64,000 nucleotides of DNA, taken from Symbiodinium natans (taxonomy: Eukaryota; Sar; Dinophyceae; Suessiales; Symbiodiniaceae). The stretch covers positions 179,001 through 243,000 of the forward strand of contig CAJNDS010002120.1 of NCBI GenBank assembly GCA_905221605.1. The letters are read 5' to 3'. Made by a program: the position numbers and the translations under genes. Below, piece by piece: positions 31,242-42,100 of the stretch; the stretch's first letter is position 1; each line of letters opens with the position of its first letter. The notes under the pieces are model-generated. The model was not told the origin of the DNA. It was given only the letters and a program-made list of their open reading frames with translations, and made no database searches.

Positions 31242-31365
31242 AAGCTATGTTGCATCATTCTGACTTTAGGCAGGTCCCTTCTCACACACTCAGAAGAAAC
31301 ATGAACAACACGCGAAATGGGGCTCGGCTGTGGGTTGGGTGATCAACACTGAATCAACACTCTTC

Positions 31366-31468
31366 CTGCTTTCGGCACCTTCCTCTGCTTCTGTGCTGGC
31401 CTTGCCCAGTTCCACCGCGAGTTTGGCCTGGGCGCGGAAGGCCGTCAGCTGGACTTCCTCCTCAGGGG
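31366..31468 (-). CDS. Possible coiled-coil exon
   Basis: After the acceptor TTCAG|CC the minus strand includes EEEVQLTAFRAQAKLAVELG and KASTEAEEGAE. It lies upstream of the 30990-31104 exon on the same strand, with the family C element between them. Confidence 0.5.
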
Positions 31469-32267
31469 CTGAACAAAAACATCGTGCACCATGAAGACAT
31501 GTTCAGGAGGTCTCAAGAATGGGTCTGGATAAAATTGCCTCGCTTGGGTCGTGCTTGAAGAAGTCCAGGCCACATTCACCAAGGCCTGGCCCGCGCGACT
31601 CTTCTGATGGATCAGGCTGTGTACTCACTGGGAAAGCAGCGAAGATTGGGCTTTTTTTGCAGCTGGGGGCCCAGGTCGCAAAGGAAGTACAAAAATCCCG
31701 GAACGAAAACACCTCCAGGTGCATGAGAAAATGCCTGCTGTTGAAAGAGCGGAAAAGGAACTTAATGCTGAAAAACTCATTCCAGATTTAATTGTTTTGC
31801 AACGAGTCGCCGCGAGCCTGCGTCTGAGTTTGATTGAGGGGCGGGCTTTGAAAACAGTTAACTCCAGATCAAGTCGGCTTTTCCAATGTTCAATCAAGAA
31901 GGACAAACGGAACTTTCTTTTCCTTCCAAACGAAACTAGTCTTTCCAAGTCAAGCGTTCGACTTGCTTCCACCCCCGACAGCCACGCTTCGATCGAAAGC
32001 GTCCGGTGCAACTTTGCTCAGCCAGCTGAAACGGTCGGGCACAAGGCAGCAGCCGTGCACGCCTTGCTTTTGGACGGACACCAAGATCCGCCCGACATGT
32101 TTCCTGCAGAGCGTTTTGCTGTTGGCGCTGGACAGATTCGACGTTGCAGTGGCCAGCATAGTTCTGGGCACACGGAGGTCAGCATGCAGTGTGAAGCCCA
32201 CAACAAAAACACGATGCGAAGTCTGGAAGCGTGTGTAAAAGGTCCAGTCACAAGGAAAGCACAGCTT
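31469..32267. other. No confident gene
   Basis: A 189-codon + ORF (31719-32288) starts with a helical AVERAEKELNAEKL stretch but runs into the telomere-like array and has no known domain. Kept as doubtful. Confidence 0.35.
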
Positions 32268-32376
32268 ACCCTAAACGCTAAACCCTAAACCCTAAACCCT
32301 AAACCCTAAACCCTAAACCCTAAACCCTAAACCCTAAACCCTAAACCCTAAACCCTAAACCCTAAACCCTAAACCT
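32268..32376 (-). repeat. Telomere-like array, CCCTAAA on +
   Basis: About fifteen heptamers, the first two variant. Confidence 0.99.
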
Positions 32377-32492
32377 ACCCCCGTGCACCCCAAAGCCCAG
32401 GCCTACGCACTTCGGATGGGCGGCGAAATCGCGAACGGTCCTTGAGCTCCGAGCTACAACTCGAGCAGCACAGGCTAACTGGTTCCGAGTCC

Positions 32493-32592
32493 TCTCTCCC
32501 TCGTTCCCTCTCTCCCTCTCTCCCTCTCTCCCTCTCTCCCTCCCTCTCTCCCTCTCTCCCTCTCTCCCTCTCTCGCTCTCTCGCTCTCTCGG
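32493..32592. repeat. CTCTCCCT/CTCTCG microsatellite
   Basis: Pyrimidine-only tract that makes Arg/Glu-rich minus ORFs; not coding. Confidence 0.97.
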
Positions 32593-33510
32593 TGATCCCG
32601 CGGCAATCGCCGCGGCAATCTTCATGGTAAGCCCTGCTATCCGAGACTCTTCTCGGCAGCCGCGTCCCACCCCGCAGCATTGTGCGGATGAAGTCCTCTG
32701 CGAGCAACAAAATGTACGTGTCTGTGCCGAGTCTATGTCTGAGTTTGCAGAAGCTTGATACGTGCGTATGTGCGCATTACTGTGCATACGTTCATCTTCT
32801 GCTCGTGTTGTGAATATCCAAGGAGATCAGTCCAAGTCCATATTCTCGAATGTTTCGAAGTCGGCACCCTAGTGTTGGCTTTCCTGTGGCATCCATCCCA
32901 ACCTGCTGCGTGCTTTGATCTGCGGGAACTAAAAGTCACCTCTGGAAGTGGCTGTCAGCAGCCCTATGACCACATCATACGCAAGTCCGACCAATGCGCT
33001 GCGCGCCAAACTGCTGGCCGAGAATGGATGGCTATGTCGTAGCCTGTGAAATTGACTCGTTGGTCCCTCGAGACCCTCCGAAATTCTGATAGGCATTGTC
33101 ACGAAAAGGCATTGTCACAGGAACACACTGGAAACCCAAAGGCAGCCCACCTTGTTCACGGCTGCAAGTTGCGAAGACAAGCTTCTCATGCTTGTTCAAA
33201 GGCTTAGCTTGCTAGAGTGCTGCCACTGACTGCCATTCCTCATAAGCAAAAGAAAAGCGCCGATTCAACCCAGGCGGCCGATGGTGAACCACAACCTGCG
33301 CCGGGGAGGCTGGAGAAAGCATGTGGGGGACTTGGGGGTTTTTGGATGGCTTGCCATGCCATGAAGAGGTATTCAACCGGGGGCCCCAGATTCCAGGAAT
33401 CTTGGGGCTGTGTTAAAAAACCTTTTGGAGGTCCGGCTTGGAACTTAGGGTGCGGGCTTGGGATTTTGAGTTGGGCTTGAGGGGGGGATGGGAAGTAGGG
33501 GGGGAAAAGC
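32593..33510. other. No recognised gene
   Basis: Only short ORFs. Confidence 0.4.
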
Positions 33511-33577
33511 TTTAGGGTTTAGGGTTTAGGGTTTGGGGTTTAGGGTTTAGGGTTTAGGGTTTAGGGTTTAGGGTTTG
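33511..33577 (+). repeat. Telomere-like array, TTTAGGG on +
   Basis: Nine heptamers, one TTTGGGG. Confidence 0.98.
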
Positions 33578-33819
33578 CGCAGGCCATAGTAATCGCTTTG
33601 ACCGTCACCGTCCCCTCTGTGGCTACCACATTTTGAAGACTGCTGAACGAAGGTGAAGTCTCTAAGGGTTGCCCTTGGGTTTTGGGAACCGCTTTTTAGA
33701 GATCCTTAAGGGAGTACAAGGGCCATATGAGGAGTAGATTAAGGGGAACCTCTTATAGGGGTACAACCTGTGGGTTCGAGTCTTAATCCCTTGAAAGTCT
33801 AATTGGGGGCGAGAATAAG

Positions 33820-33912
33820 GGACCCCTAATATGGACCCCCCGAATACGAATGGTAGGATCCCTTGATAATCAGGACCCCAGGCAAGGTACCCCCTAATTT
33901 CGGAAACCCCCA
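33820..33912. mobile_element. Inverted-repeat element, family E copy 2 (partial)
   Basis: The right end GGTACCCCCTAATTTCGG then AAACCCCCAATTG matches family E; the left end is unclear and may lie as far as 33660. Confidence 0.6.
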
Positions 33913-34700
33913 ATTGCAGCTCAGCAGCTTACTGCTGATGGGGCTGCCTTCCTCGAAGTGAGACCTCGCGATGCACGGTGCGGCGACACATCGTCGCAGA
34001 GCGCCCTGGCTGCCTCAGACCCTCGCCTGACCCAAACCCTCTGTTCTCCTGTTCTCCTGTTCTCCTAAGCGCCCTGGCGTCCTAGACTTCCTATGACTCT
34101 GAACCAGCAAACACCTGCAAATGCGACCATCCCCCCGCCAAATCTTTCCAGACTGGGCTATGGGGCCATGGGACAGGTGTCGTGCTATCCACTCCCACTC
34201 AGGAGTAAAGCCCGGCTTGCCTGGCGAGAAGCAAAAGTGTGAAGTGAAATTCGAATAGCAACGATGACGGTACGGCTTTAACAAATGGAGGAGCGAAACC
34301 AATGTGCCCAAATGACACCTCAAATGACACACCTTTGTAGCAGCTCATCAAGGCAGGTCCCAACCGGGTGTCCAAGACCTCGCACCTGAAAAGGGCTGTG
34401 CAATGTCTCGCCGAGCTGCTTTCCTTCCTGAACACGAAGTTTGCCACACATCCATCAAGGCCCGGTGGCCAGAGGGCCACGAGCTCTGGCAACGTGACCT
34501 CCAGAGGTTCGCACACCCCTCGAATCGGTGCACTCGAGACCCTGAATCTCCCTCAGTCTGGTCTTTAAGCCCAAACATCCATCTTACTATTACTACTACT
34601 ACGATTATTGTATATTTCTTACTGTTACTATGGTTATCCGCCGACCCCAGCTTTGAGCGGGGGAGGCGCTAGTGAAGACTCCATGGCGTCGGCGTAACCC
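33913..34700. other. No recognised gene
   Basis: ORFs at 34199-34516 (-) and 34403-34672 (+) overlap antisense and have no motif. Confidence 0.4.
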
Positions 34701-35510
34701 CGCACCTTAAGCTGATTTTAAAAGGCCCCAGTCCGTGCCCCGCCCTTCCCGCCCCTAACCCTCCCACCACCAACCACCCTCCAACCATTCCACTCCATCC
34801 TCCTCCCCTACCCCTTCCCCACTCGATCAGATGACTGACTTTAAAGACTGACTTTAAAGGGCTCCAGTGCATGCCCGCCCCCTCTTCCTCCGCCCCCTCC
34901 GCTCCCCACCCCCCCCCACACCCCCCCACCCCAGCGCCCCACCCCACCCCACCCCCCCCCCCCCCACCCCCCCCCCCACCCCCCATGACTGACTTTCAAG
35001 ACTGACTTTGAAGGGCCCGCTTGCTCCGCCCCCTCCGCTCCCCCACCCCCTTCCCTCCCCACCCCCCCCCCACCCCCCCCCCAACCCCCCCCCCCCCCCC
35101 GCCACCCCCGTCCCCGCCCCGCCCCCCCCCCCCCCCTCCGCTCACCTCCCCCCCCCACTCCGTTCCACCCCACCCACCCCCCCCGCCCCACCCCGACCCG
35201 CCCAGTGATAGTGACTTAAAGACTACTTAAAGGCTCATGCTCCGCTTGCTCCGCTCTCCACCCCCACCCCCCCCCCCCCCACCCCTCCGCCACCCCCACC
35301 CCCCCATCCCTGCTGCCCCCGCACCCCCCCCCCCCCCCCCACCCCAGCTAGCACCCCCCCGCTTGCTCTCACCCACCCCCACCCCCCCCCCCACCCACCC
35401 CCCCCCCACCCCCACCCACCCCCCCCCTTTGCAATGCTGACTTTAAAGACCCCCCCCCCCCCCCCCCCACCCACCCCCCCCCCCCTTGACTGACTTTAAA
35501 GGGGCTCCAG
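34700..35510. repeat. C-rich blocks spaced by a TGACTTTAAAG module
   Basis: Long runs of CCCCAC and poly-C are broken by short modules: GATTTTAAAAGGCCCCAGT near 34705, GACTTTAAAGACTGACTTTA at 34833 and its variants at about 34986, 35208, 35435 and 35487. The modules end in GGGCTCCAGT-like text. All Pro-rich or Gly-rich ORFs here are artefacts. Confidence 0.9.
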
Positions 35511-35770
35511 TGGACAAGACCCGGAAGTGTATGCACACCACGGTCCAGCATCTACTGGACCCGGTATATAAGTGTTATGTATATGTCTATATGCTTAAGC
35601 CACGGTCCGGAGCTTTCACCGAACCCGGAAGTGTGGACCCGGTATATTAGTGTTCTGTATAATTATGTATAAACCACGGTCCGGAGCTTTCATCGAACCC
35701 GGAAGTGTAGGCACACCACGGTCCAGCATATACCGGACCCGGTATATATAAGTGCATATACCCCCCCCCC
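35510..35770. repeat. Tandem hairpin minisatellite, ~70-bp units
   Basis: Four units built from CCACGGTCC(GGAGCTTTCA or AGCATxTAC), then ACCCGGAAGTGT or ACCCGGTATATAAGTG. GGTCC...GGACC and CCGGTATATACCGG-like pairs allow hairpins. Confidence 0.88.
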
Positions 35771-35830
35771 TGCCCCGGTCGCGGATGGCCTCTCAGCACA
35801 CTACCGACTAAGCCCTCCTAATGCCCTTGA

Positions 35831-35915
35831 AACCCTGAACGCTCAACCCTAAGCCCTAAACCCTAAGCCCTAAACCAGGCCCTAAACCCGAAACCCTAAA
35901 CCCTAAACCGTAGAC
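35831..35915 (-). repeat. Degenerate telomere-like array, CCCTAAA on +
   Basis: Includes CCCTAAG and CCCGAAA variants and an AGG interruption. Confidence 0.95.
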
Positions 35916-36224
35916 CGCTCACTCTCCTCCTGCCTCTGCGAATTCGTCGAAAGATGGCCTGCCATCCTTGTTCTTGTCCGGTTTGCGCGGAGCATCAGGT
36001 TGAGGGGTCGGCGGCACTGGCGGTAGCCATTAAATCGAGCAGCGCGAGGTCCCCAAAGGACCGAGCAAATGCGGACCTTTTAGCCCGGGTCGTCCCGGGA
36101 ATAGCCTTGCTGGCCTCTGGCCTTCTGCGAAGCAGAATTAGGCCGGACGCCAGTGCCGCCGACCCCCGCGTGCCGCCGGTGAACGGTTTTTTTTGCGTGG
36201 TTTTTTGCGTCGCCACGGAGGCCC

Positions 36225-36350
36225 CCAGAGGGCGCGCATCATGAGCATCAGCGGGTCCAGCCCGGGACCCCCAGGCGCGCATCAGGAGCATCAGCGGCTC
36301 CCGGGGCGGGACCCCGGGGGCGCATCAGGAGCATGATGCCCCCCAAAGGG
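36225..36350. repeat. Three-unit GC-rich tandem repeat
   Basis: GGGCGCATCAGGAGCATCAG-like units repeat three times with GGGACCCC linkers. Confidence 0.8.
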
Positions 36351-36390
36351 CGGGCATAAGCGACGTGTCTAAGCCCGGGGCTAGGAAAAA

Positions 36391-36576
36391 GGGAGTTTAG
36401 GGGCCTTATAAAGTGCTTAGAAACTTTAAGGGAGTCTAGGAGCCTCAAACGCTTAGAGATTTGAAGGGAGTTTAGGGGCCTGAAAATGCTTGGAAACTTT
36501 GAGGGGGTTGAGGAGCCTCAAACGCTTAGAGATTTTAAGGGAGTTTAGGGGCCTCAAAATGCTTAGAAACTGCTCG
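36391..36576. repeat. Tandem repeat, five ~37-bp units
   Basis: GGGAGTTTAGGGGCCT then CTTAGAAACTTTAA; unit starts at 36391, 36430, 36466, 36503 and 36539. Alternate units match better (GGGGCC units versus GGAGCC units), so a ~74-bp higher-order unit is likely. Confidence 0.92.
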
Positions 36577-36766
36577 CCCCGCGCTTCTGCCTGCGCTGCC
36601 CGCCCATGGGCGCAGCCCCTTAAAATTACTATTACTTGTTATTGTGACTATGACGATTAGGAGGATTCTTTTTGAGGTTGTGGGCCCGGCCTCCGGCTCG
36701 TTGTTGGCCACTTGAGGCTTCCCACCGCCCCGCCAGGTCCGCTGCAGGATGCTCTCCTCGGGCCCC

Positions 36767-36850
36767 ATTTAGGGTTTAGGATTTAGGATTTAGGGTTTAG
36801 GGTTTAGGGTTTAGGGTTTAGGGTTTCGGGTTCAGGGTTTAGGGTTTAGG
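36767..36850 (+). repeat. Telomere-like array, TTTAGGG on +
   Basis: Twelve units, two TTTAGGA and one TTTCGGG. Confidence 0.97.
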
Positions 36851-37133
36851 TGGCTTTGAACTTTCCGTTCGTCACAATGTTTCTCATGTCTGGCTACAGG
36901 CGCCGTTGTTCACCCATCCCAAGGCAGGCTGCAAACTTCACTTTGCTCGTCTGCAACTCAGGCAACTTTCGGACCCCGGTCCGAAGTCCAAGACAGGTCC
37001 GAGTCACCAGGTGGCAGTGAGAATCGAACCAGCGCGCCTGCTCAGAGGGCTTTTGGGGGTTTGGGTTTTTTGGGGATGTTAAACGGTGCCAGCTTCAAAG
37101 CCCCGTGACGAGCATCGGAGCATCTGTGTAGAT

Positions 37134-37163
37134 CCCTAAACCCGAAACCCTAAACCCTAAACC
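37134..37163 (-). repeat. Short telomere-like array, CCCTAAA on +
   Basis: Four units, one CCCGAAA. Confidence 0.95.
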
Positions 37164-37243
37164 ATGGGGGCCTCCGCGCCTCTGCAGGTAAGTCGGCTCG
37201 CTCAGCAAGCCGCGCAAGATCCTCACAACTCTGACATCGCACT

Positions 37244-37430
37244 CCTTAGGGCGATTTATACCCTATAAGCCCCCCTAAGGGCCTGAGAGGGTTGATTATC
37301 CCTATAAGCCCCTAAAAAGGCCCGCTTGAGGGTTGATTATCCCTATAAGGCCCTTTAGAGGGCTGATTATACCCTTAATAGCCCCTAAAAAGGCCCTTCT
37401 TTGAGGGTTGATTATGGGGATTTTTAGGGC
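37244..37430. repeat. Family D tandem repeat, four ~45-bp units
   Basis: GAGGGTTGATTATCCCTATA then AGCCCCTAAAAAGGCCC recurs four times with changes; similar units occur at 61845-62040. Confidence 0.9.
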
Positions 37431-37544
37431 CCAGTAGCCCATCCCTGGCTGTTGCGCTTTAGTGCCTAGTGGCCGAGCGTTCCCTGCTGCGCGCGAAAGC
37501 TTCGCTTACCTGACTCTTCTCTCCAAACTTGCCGAGCCCGAAAC

Positions 37545-37652
37545 TTATGGGTAGTTCTCTAAGTTAGGGTCCCTTTTGGGGTCCCTTTTTAAAGGGTGCC
37601 GCCTTGTAATAGTTACCCAAAAGGGACCCTAGTTTAGGAAACTACCCTTATA
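37545..37652. mobile_element. Inverted-repeat element, family C copy 2
   Basis: TATGGGTAGTTCTCTAAG and TTTAGGAAACTACCCTTATA form the ends; interior GGGTCCC blocks as in the other copies. Confidence 0.88.
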
Positions 37653-37722
37653 GCAAGCCTCAGCTTCTGCGCCCCTCTTCCACCTTGCGAGTCGGCCTGG
37701 TAGCTACCACGACAGCTCTTTG

Positions 37723-37817
37723 GGTTTAGGGGTTAGGGGTTTAGGGTTTAGGGTTTAGGGTTTAGGGTTTAGGGTTTAGGGTTTAGGGTTTAGGGTTTCG
37801 GGTTTCGGGTTTAGGGT
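37723..37817 (+). repeat. Telomere-like array, TTTAGGG on +
   Basis: About thirteen units, ending in TTTCGGG variants. Confidence 0.98.
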
Positions 37818-37824
37818 CCAAAGG

Positions 37825-37925
37825 AAAACCCACACCGGTCCGCATGGTACCGCTGAAGGAAGGCGTTGGCAGCACCTGCTGCGTAAGCGGCAGCCAGCCC
37901 CAACGATCCCCGGCCACGTCCCGTG
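37825..37925 (-). CDS. Possible exon between two telomere-like arrays
   Basis: The minus strand includes GLAAAYAAGAANAFLQRYHA in an open frame. The boundaries and family are unknown; another minus frame is also open. Confidence 0.35.
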
Positions 37926-37967
37926 GAGCCTGGGCCCAGGGCGAACGGAGGTCAGGTTTGGAACATA

Positions 37968-38032
37968 CCCTAAACCCTAGCCTAAACCCTAAACCCTAAA
38001 CCCTAAACCCCAAACCCTAAACCCTAAACCCT
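37968..38032 (-). repeat. Telomere-like array, CCCTAAA on +
   Basis: Nine units, two variant. Confidence 0.98.
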
Positions 38033-39109
38033 ACTCGAAGGGTGAATTACCGACCCCATAGCCTTTGATGCCTTTTCGGTGAGGGGGAGGAGAGGGTGAC
38101 TTTAATGATAAACGAAGATCCGCACTTACGGACCCACAGCTACCAGAACCACACGTAGGTCATGTTATTTCTAGGTCTTCCACCTTGACCCTGGATTTGA
38201 CCAAGCCTTAAATACCTATTCCATCTCTGGTGCTTCTCGGGGTTGTGCTGAGAAATAGCAAAATAGCAAAGGGGCGGCAGTAAATAGAGCATGGTTGAGA
38301 AGGGGGCTCGGGGGGCGACAATGGGGGGGCGTGTGTACATGCCACTCTAAAAAAAACTGACAATTCTCGTTTCGGAGTTTTTGCACAACGGCCGAGGGTC
38401 CCGCAATCAAGGCTTCCGCCCGTAGGAGAGCAAGGACAGCAAGCGAGCGCATGCGAACCATGGGGAAAAAAGGCGAAAAGGGGGCACACTTGAGCTTTTT
38501 CTGGGCTGCTTGAGTGTGTGCCTTTAAGAACCCAACTGGTTTGATGCAGCTTTTTGTGGCTTACGAGGCCTCCTCGTCAGTTTTTCTGCCCTTGGGCCGG
38601 TTCGTGCTGGCGCTGGTGTGCTGCTGCCGGGGTGGGTGGGTGGCTTAGGCTATTGATTCAATTTCCAGGCCCAAGCCCCAAAAAATGTACTCTCTCTCTC
38701 TCTCTCTCTCCGGGGTCGGTTCCGTTTTGAAGCCCCAAAATCATCGATTTTATGCCTAACAAATGCTCCGGTTGGAAAGACTTTCCAAGAGGTTTTGGAT
38801 TGTGAAAGATGAAGGTGGAGTTGCAAGGAGTTGGAGGGCAAAACCGTCCATTGCAGAAGGACGGAGGGAAGAGACTTAAGATGGTTTGGCGCGTTCTGCA
38901 ACTGTTTTGCGGATTCCAGCTATGCCTCGGAGGCCGAGCCGATAGAATAAAAAAAACAGATTCCTATTCTATCTATGGGATTCTATCTACTTAAGATGCC
39001 TACAAGTCTATAAGGTGACGAGCGGGAAGGAAAACTACAGAGGACGAGCTGTGTGGACTTTGGGAGGTTCGTTTTGCCGCGCATTGATAACCATTGATAA
39101 TTAAGGACC
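38033..39109. other. No recognised gene; short CT microsatellite at 38690-38710
   Basis: Short ORFs only. The minus ORFs at 38140-38489 overlap one another in two frames. Confidence 0.4.
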
Positions 39110-42100
39110 TCAGAGATCTAGCTTGTATTTTATGAGTGTAGCCTTGCTGGATGGCATTGACTTGCTTGTGCGCTCTTTCTCATGGCGCCTGAAAGCGAAG
39201 AGAATGAATCGCAGTTCTTGGTACAAAGTCGCTTCTGCTCTAATTGTGCCATCATCGCCCTAAACCCTATACGGGGGGCAACCGAAGGAGGACAGGGAAC
39301 AAAACAGTCAACCCCAACAGAAGCCCTTAATACCCCTGGAACAACCAACAACCGAACAGCAAGACCCCAAACCAAGGGCACACTTTTTACGAAATCTTCG
39401 ACCGCTTTGGTCATGGCTTGAGCCAACGATTATCGGGTTCATTGACCCTTGAGCCTCCAATACCAACTCTTTTCTACAATACCAATTGCAGCTCCGCACT
39501 CCCCCTGTCCTAGGATTTCCTGGGACACATTGGAGGTGCAGATCTTTGGCCAAACACCGCCATTTAGGCAGCAGCCAGCTGCTTGAAATGCACATTGTGG
39601 TTTAACGTCTTCCAGGACGAACCTTCAGCTCATTGGCTGAATCCTTTACCTTTGAGGATTTCTTCACCTCGCACTTGGAAAATTCACGTTCCAGCGGCTC
39701 GTTCCTCACCAAGGAACTCAGCATTCACCACCCAGCCATCCTTGAGGCAATGCTTACAAAGCGTCTTAGCTCTGAGCTGTGAATATCGCAGAACATCACA
39801 ATCACTGCTTGCGTGCATACAGTTCCCACCCACTGTTGTATACAAAGTGGCACTCGCAGGAATAACCACCGCTTTCTTGACCCACAGCCATTTATACAGC
39901 CGTCGAAAGAGGCACCATGCCAGTTCCCAGAGTATAATTGCTGCCACCAATTATGCAACAAGGTCTGAATTGTTGACAACCATTTCAATACCTTGAGCCA
40001 GAACCATCACCGCAGACGTGTTGGCAACCTTGCACACCCCTTCTTCTGAGCAAAAGAATCCAGCAGTTGACACTTCTTCGCCACCAGTTGCCATCCCTTG
40101 CAGAGATGCAGCCACCATCATGACCGCCATTGCAGGCTTTTTTCAAGTCAGTCCCTTGTACTAACAGTCGGAGACCCCAAAGTGCCTTTTGCTTTGCGTA
40201 CACCTGTCCACTCATCAACTTAGTCAACAGGTCAGCGATCATATACTCACCGCGAAGATGCGCTATCACCATATAACCACGGTCCACCAGAGACCTGACA
40301 CCGGCTGCTCGAATTCTCAGGTGTCTTGTCCTCCAGCTTCCAGCAGGATATTGAATGATCGAGCACGTTGAAACCGAATCTGTATACAGCACTTTTTGCA
40401 GCGATTCTTCACCTGTTCCAACCAAAGCGGCAATTATAGGGGTGCACGACTGAATCATCGTTGCTCCCTCTATGGACGCATGTGATTCAGCTTCAGCTGT
40501 ACTTAAAGCCACCGTTGATTGTCTTTGTGTTGCCCACATTACTGGACAGTCACCCCACACCACCACCGCTCCTGAGTGGCTCTTTTCGTTTTCACCTGCT
40601 GCAAAGCTGGCATCCACGTAGGACTCCACCACTTTAACGCCTCGTCCATAGCGCAACACCTCATTTCTTTCTTTTTCGCATGTTGCGATTGCTCCGAACG
40701 TCAAGCCTAACGTTGGAGTCGCAGCAAGGTATCGGAAAACTTCCTCAGCCTTTTTAACCACAAATCGCGGCCTTCGGGATGTCCACAAAGACAACTGGCT
40801 CGTGCAGAACGCCAAATCAGGTCGAGTTTTGATTGCCACCCAGAGGAACTCCCCTACGGCACCTTGCGCCGCTCGCAAGGAAGGAATATCCACCTCCTCT
40901 TCTTCACCTGGAGTTTCTTTCACCATTGGCAGGTTACTTCCTTTTCCAGTTTCATCGATCTGATACCCTCGTCGGTTCAGCAAATCTCTCACAAAGTCCT
41001 CCTGGTTGAGAAAGAAGCTGCCATTTCGATACCAGATTTGGACACCCAAAAACTTCAGGAATCCATCACCGCAGCCTGGACCACAGAACTCGGGTTCAGA
41101 AGTTTTCCACTCCTTCCTAATCTGTTCCAAGGCCTCCCGGAGCACTGTCATAGTCCCAGCCATCAAAAAATCATCCACGTAAAGACCCATTGTCCCTACC
41201 AACTTGCTTGCACCTTCCAACTTCTCTTGTGCCATAATAAGGAACAGGCTTGGGTCTGCATTGGACCTCTGAAAGCTCATTGCTTGTCCATCCTTTGACA
41301 CCCAAGACATCCCTTGAAGACGTTGGTCTCGCCACTCCACCCATGCTGCAGGACTTTCGGCCAAACCGTACAAGGCCTTCCTCACAATCCACCGCTCCTC
41401 TTTTGTGCAAAGACCCAATTTCACCGCCGCCCTTGGGGGCTGCACCACCACCAAACGCCCTTCTCTTTGCGCCCTATTCATCGGCGCCGTCAGAAAAGCT
41501 TTGGAAATGTCTAAGCCAGCGATGATCCACACCATATATGCTGCGTGCCTCACTTGACACCTGAATGTAGTTGAATCTAAACCTGGAGCGTACAGCGAGT
41601 GACGACTGAGTGACCTCGGCCCTTCATATTCTGTAGCTGCCGTTGACGAAATGAAGTTTCCACATGCACAGATACGGGCACGTCGCCTCCCTGTCCCTTG
41701 CTTCCGGGTAAACACCACCAGACTGGGAACGTACTCAATCACCGGTGCATTAGGCTCTTCCGCCAATTTGTCCAGCTTTTCTTGAGTTGTTGGTTCCACC
41801 ACCTCCAACTCTTTCACCAAAGACGTCACCTCGTCCGACAATGATTCCCTCCACTTTTCCAGCTCTTGCATGGCTTCTTGTGTAGGAATTGTTTTTGTTT
41901 GCAGGAACTCAACCTCCTCCGCTGCCTCAAGCGCGGTATTTTCTTGTACCATTTGCTGAACTTGAGCTGCTTTGGCCAAAAACTTCGATAGCTGTTCCTC
42001 AGCCCTTTTTGCTTTAACCAGCCATTCTCTAGTCTCTGATCCTTTTTCTTCACTCGACTCATTGGCCGATCCATGGAACTCGTCCAAGATGCAACATTCC

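Noticed and set aside
32362-32787. Arg/Glu-rich minus ORFs
   Set aside because: Produced by the CTCTCCCT microsatellite.
33775-33790. Possible tRNA B box GGTTCGAGTC
   Set aside because: No cloverleaf around it.
34841-35551. Gly-rich and Pro-rich ORFs
   Set aside because: Created by poly-C and CCCCAC tracts in all frames.
37020-37040. Possible tRNA (GGTTCGATTC on minus strand)
   Set aside because: T-stem does not pair, and no acceptor stem or A box could be found.
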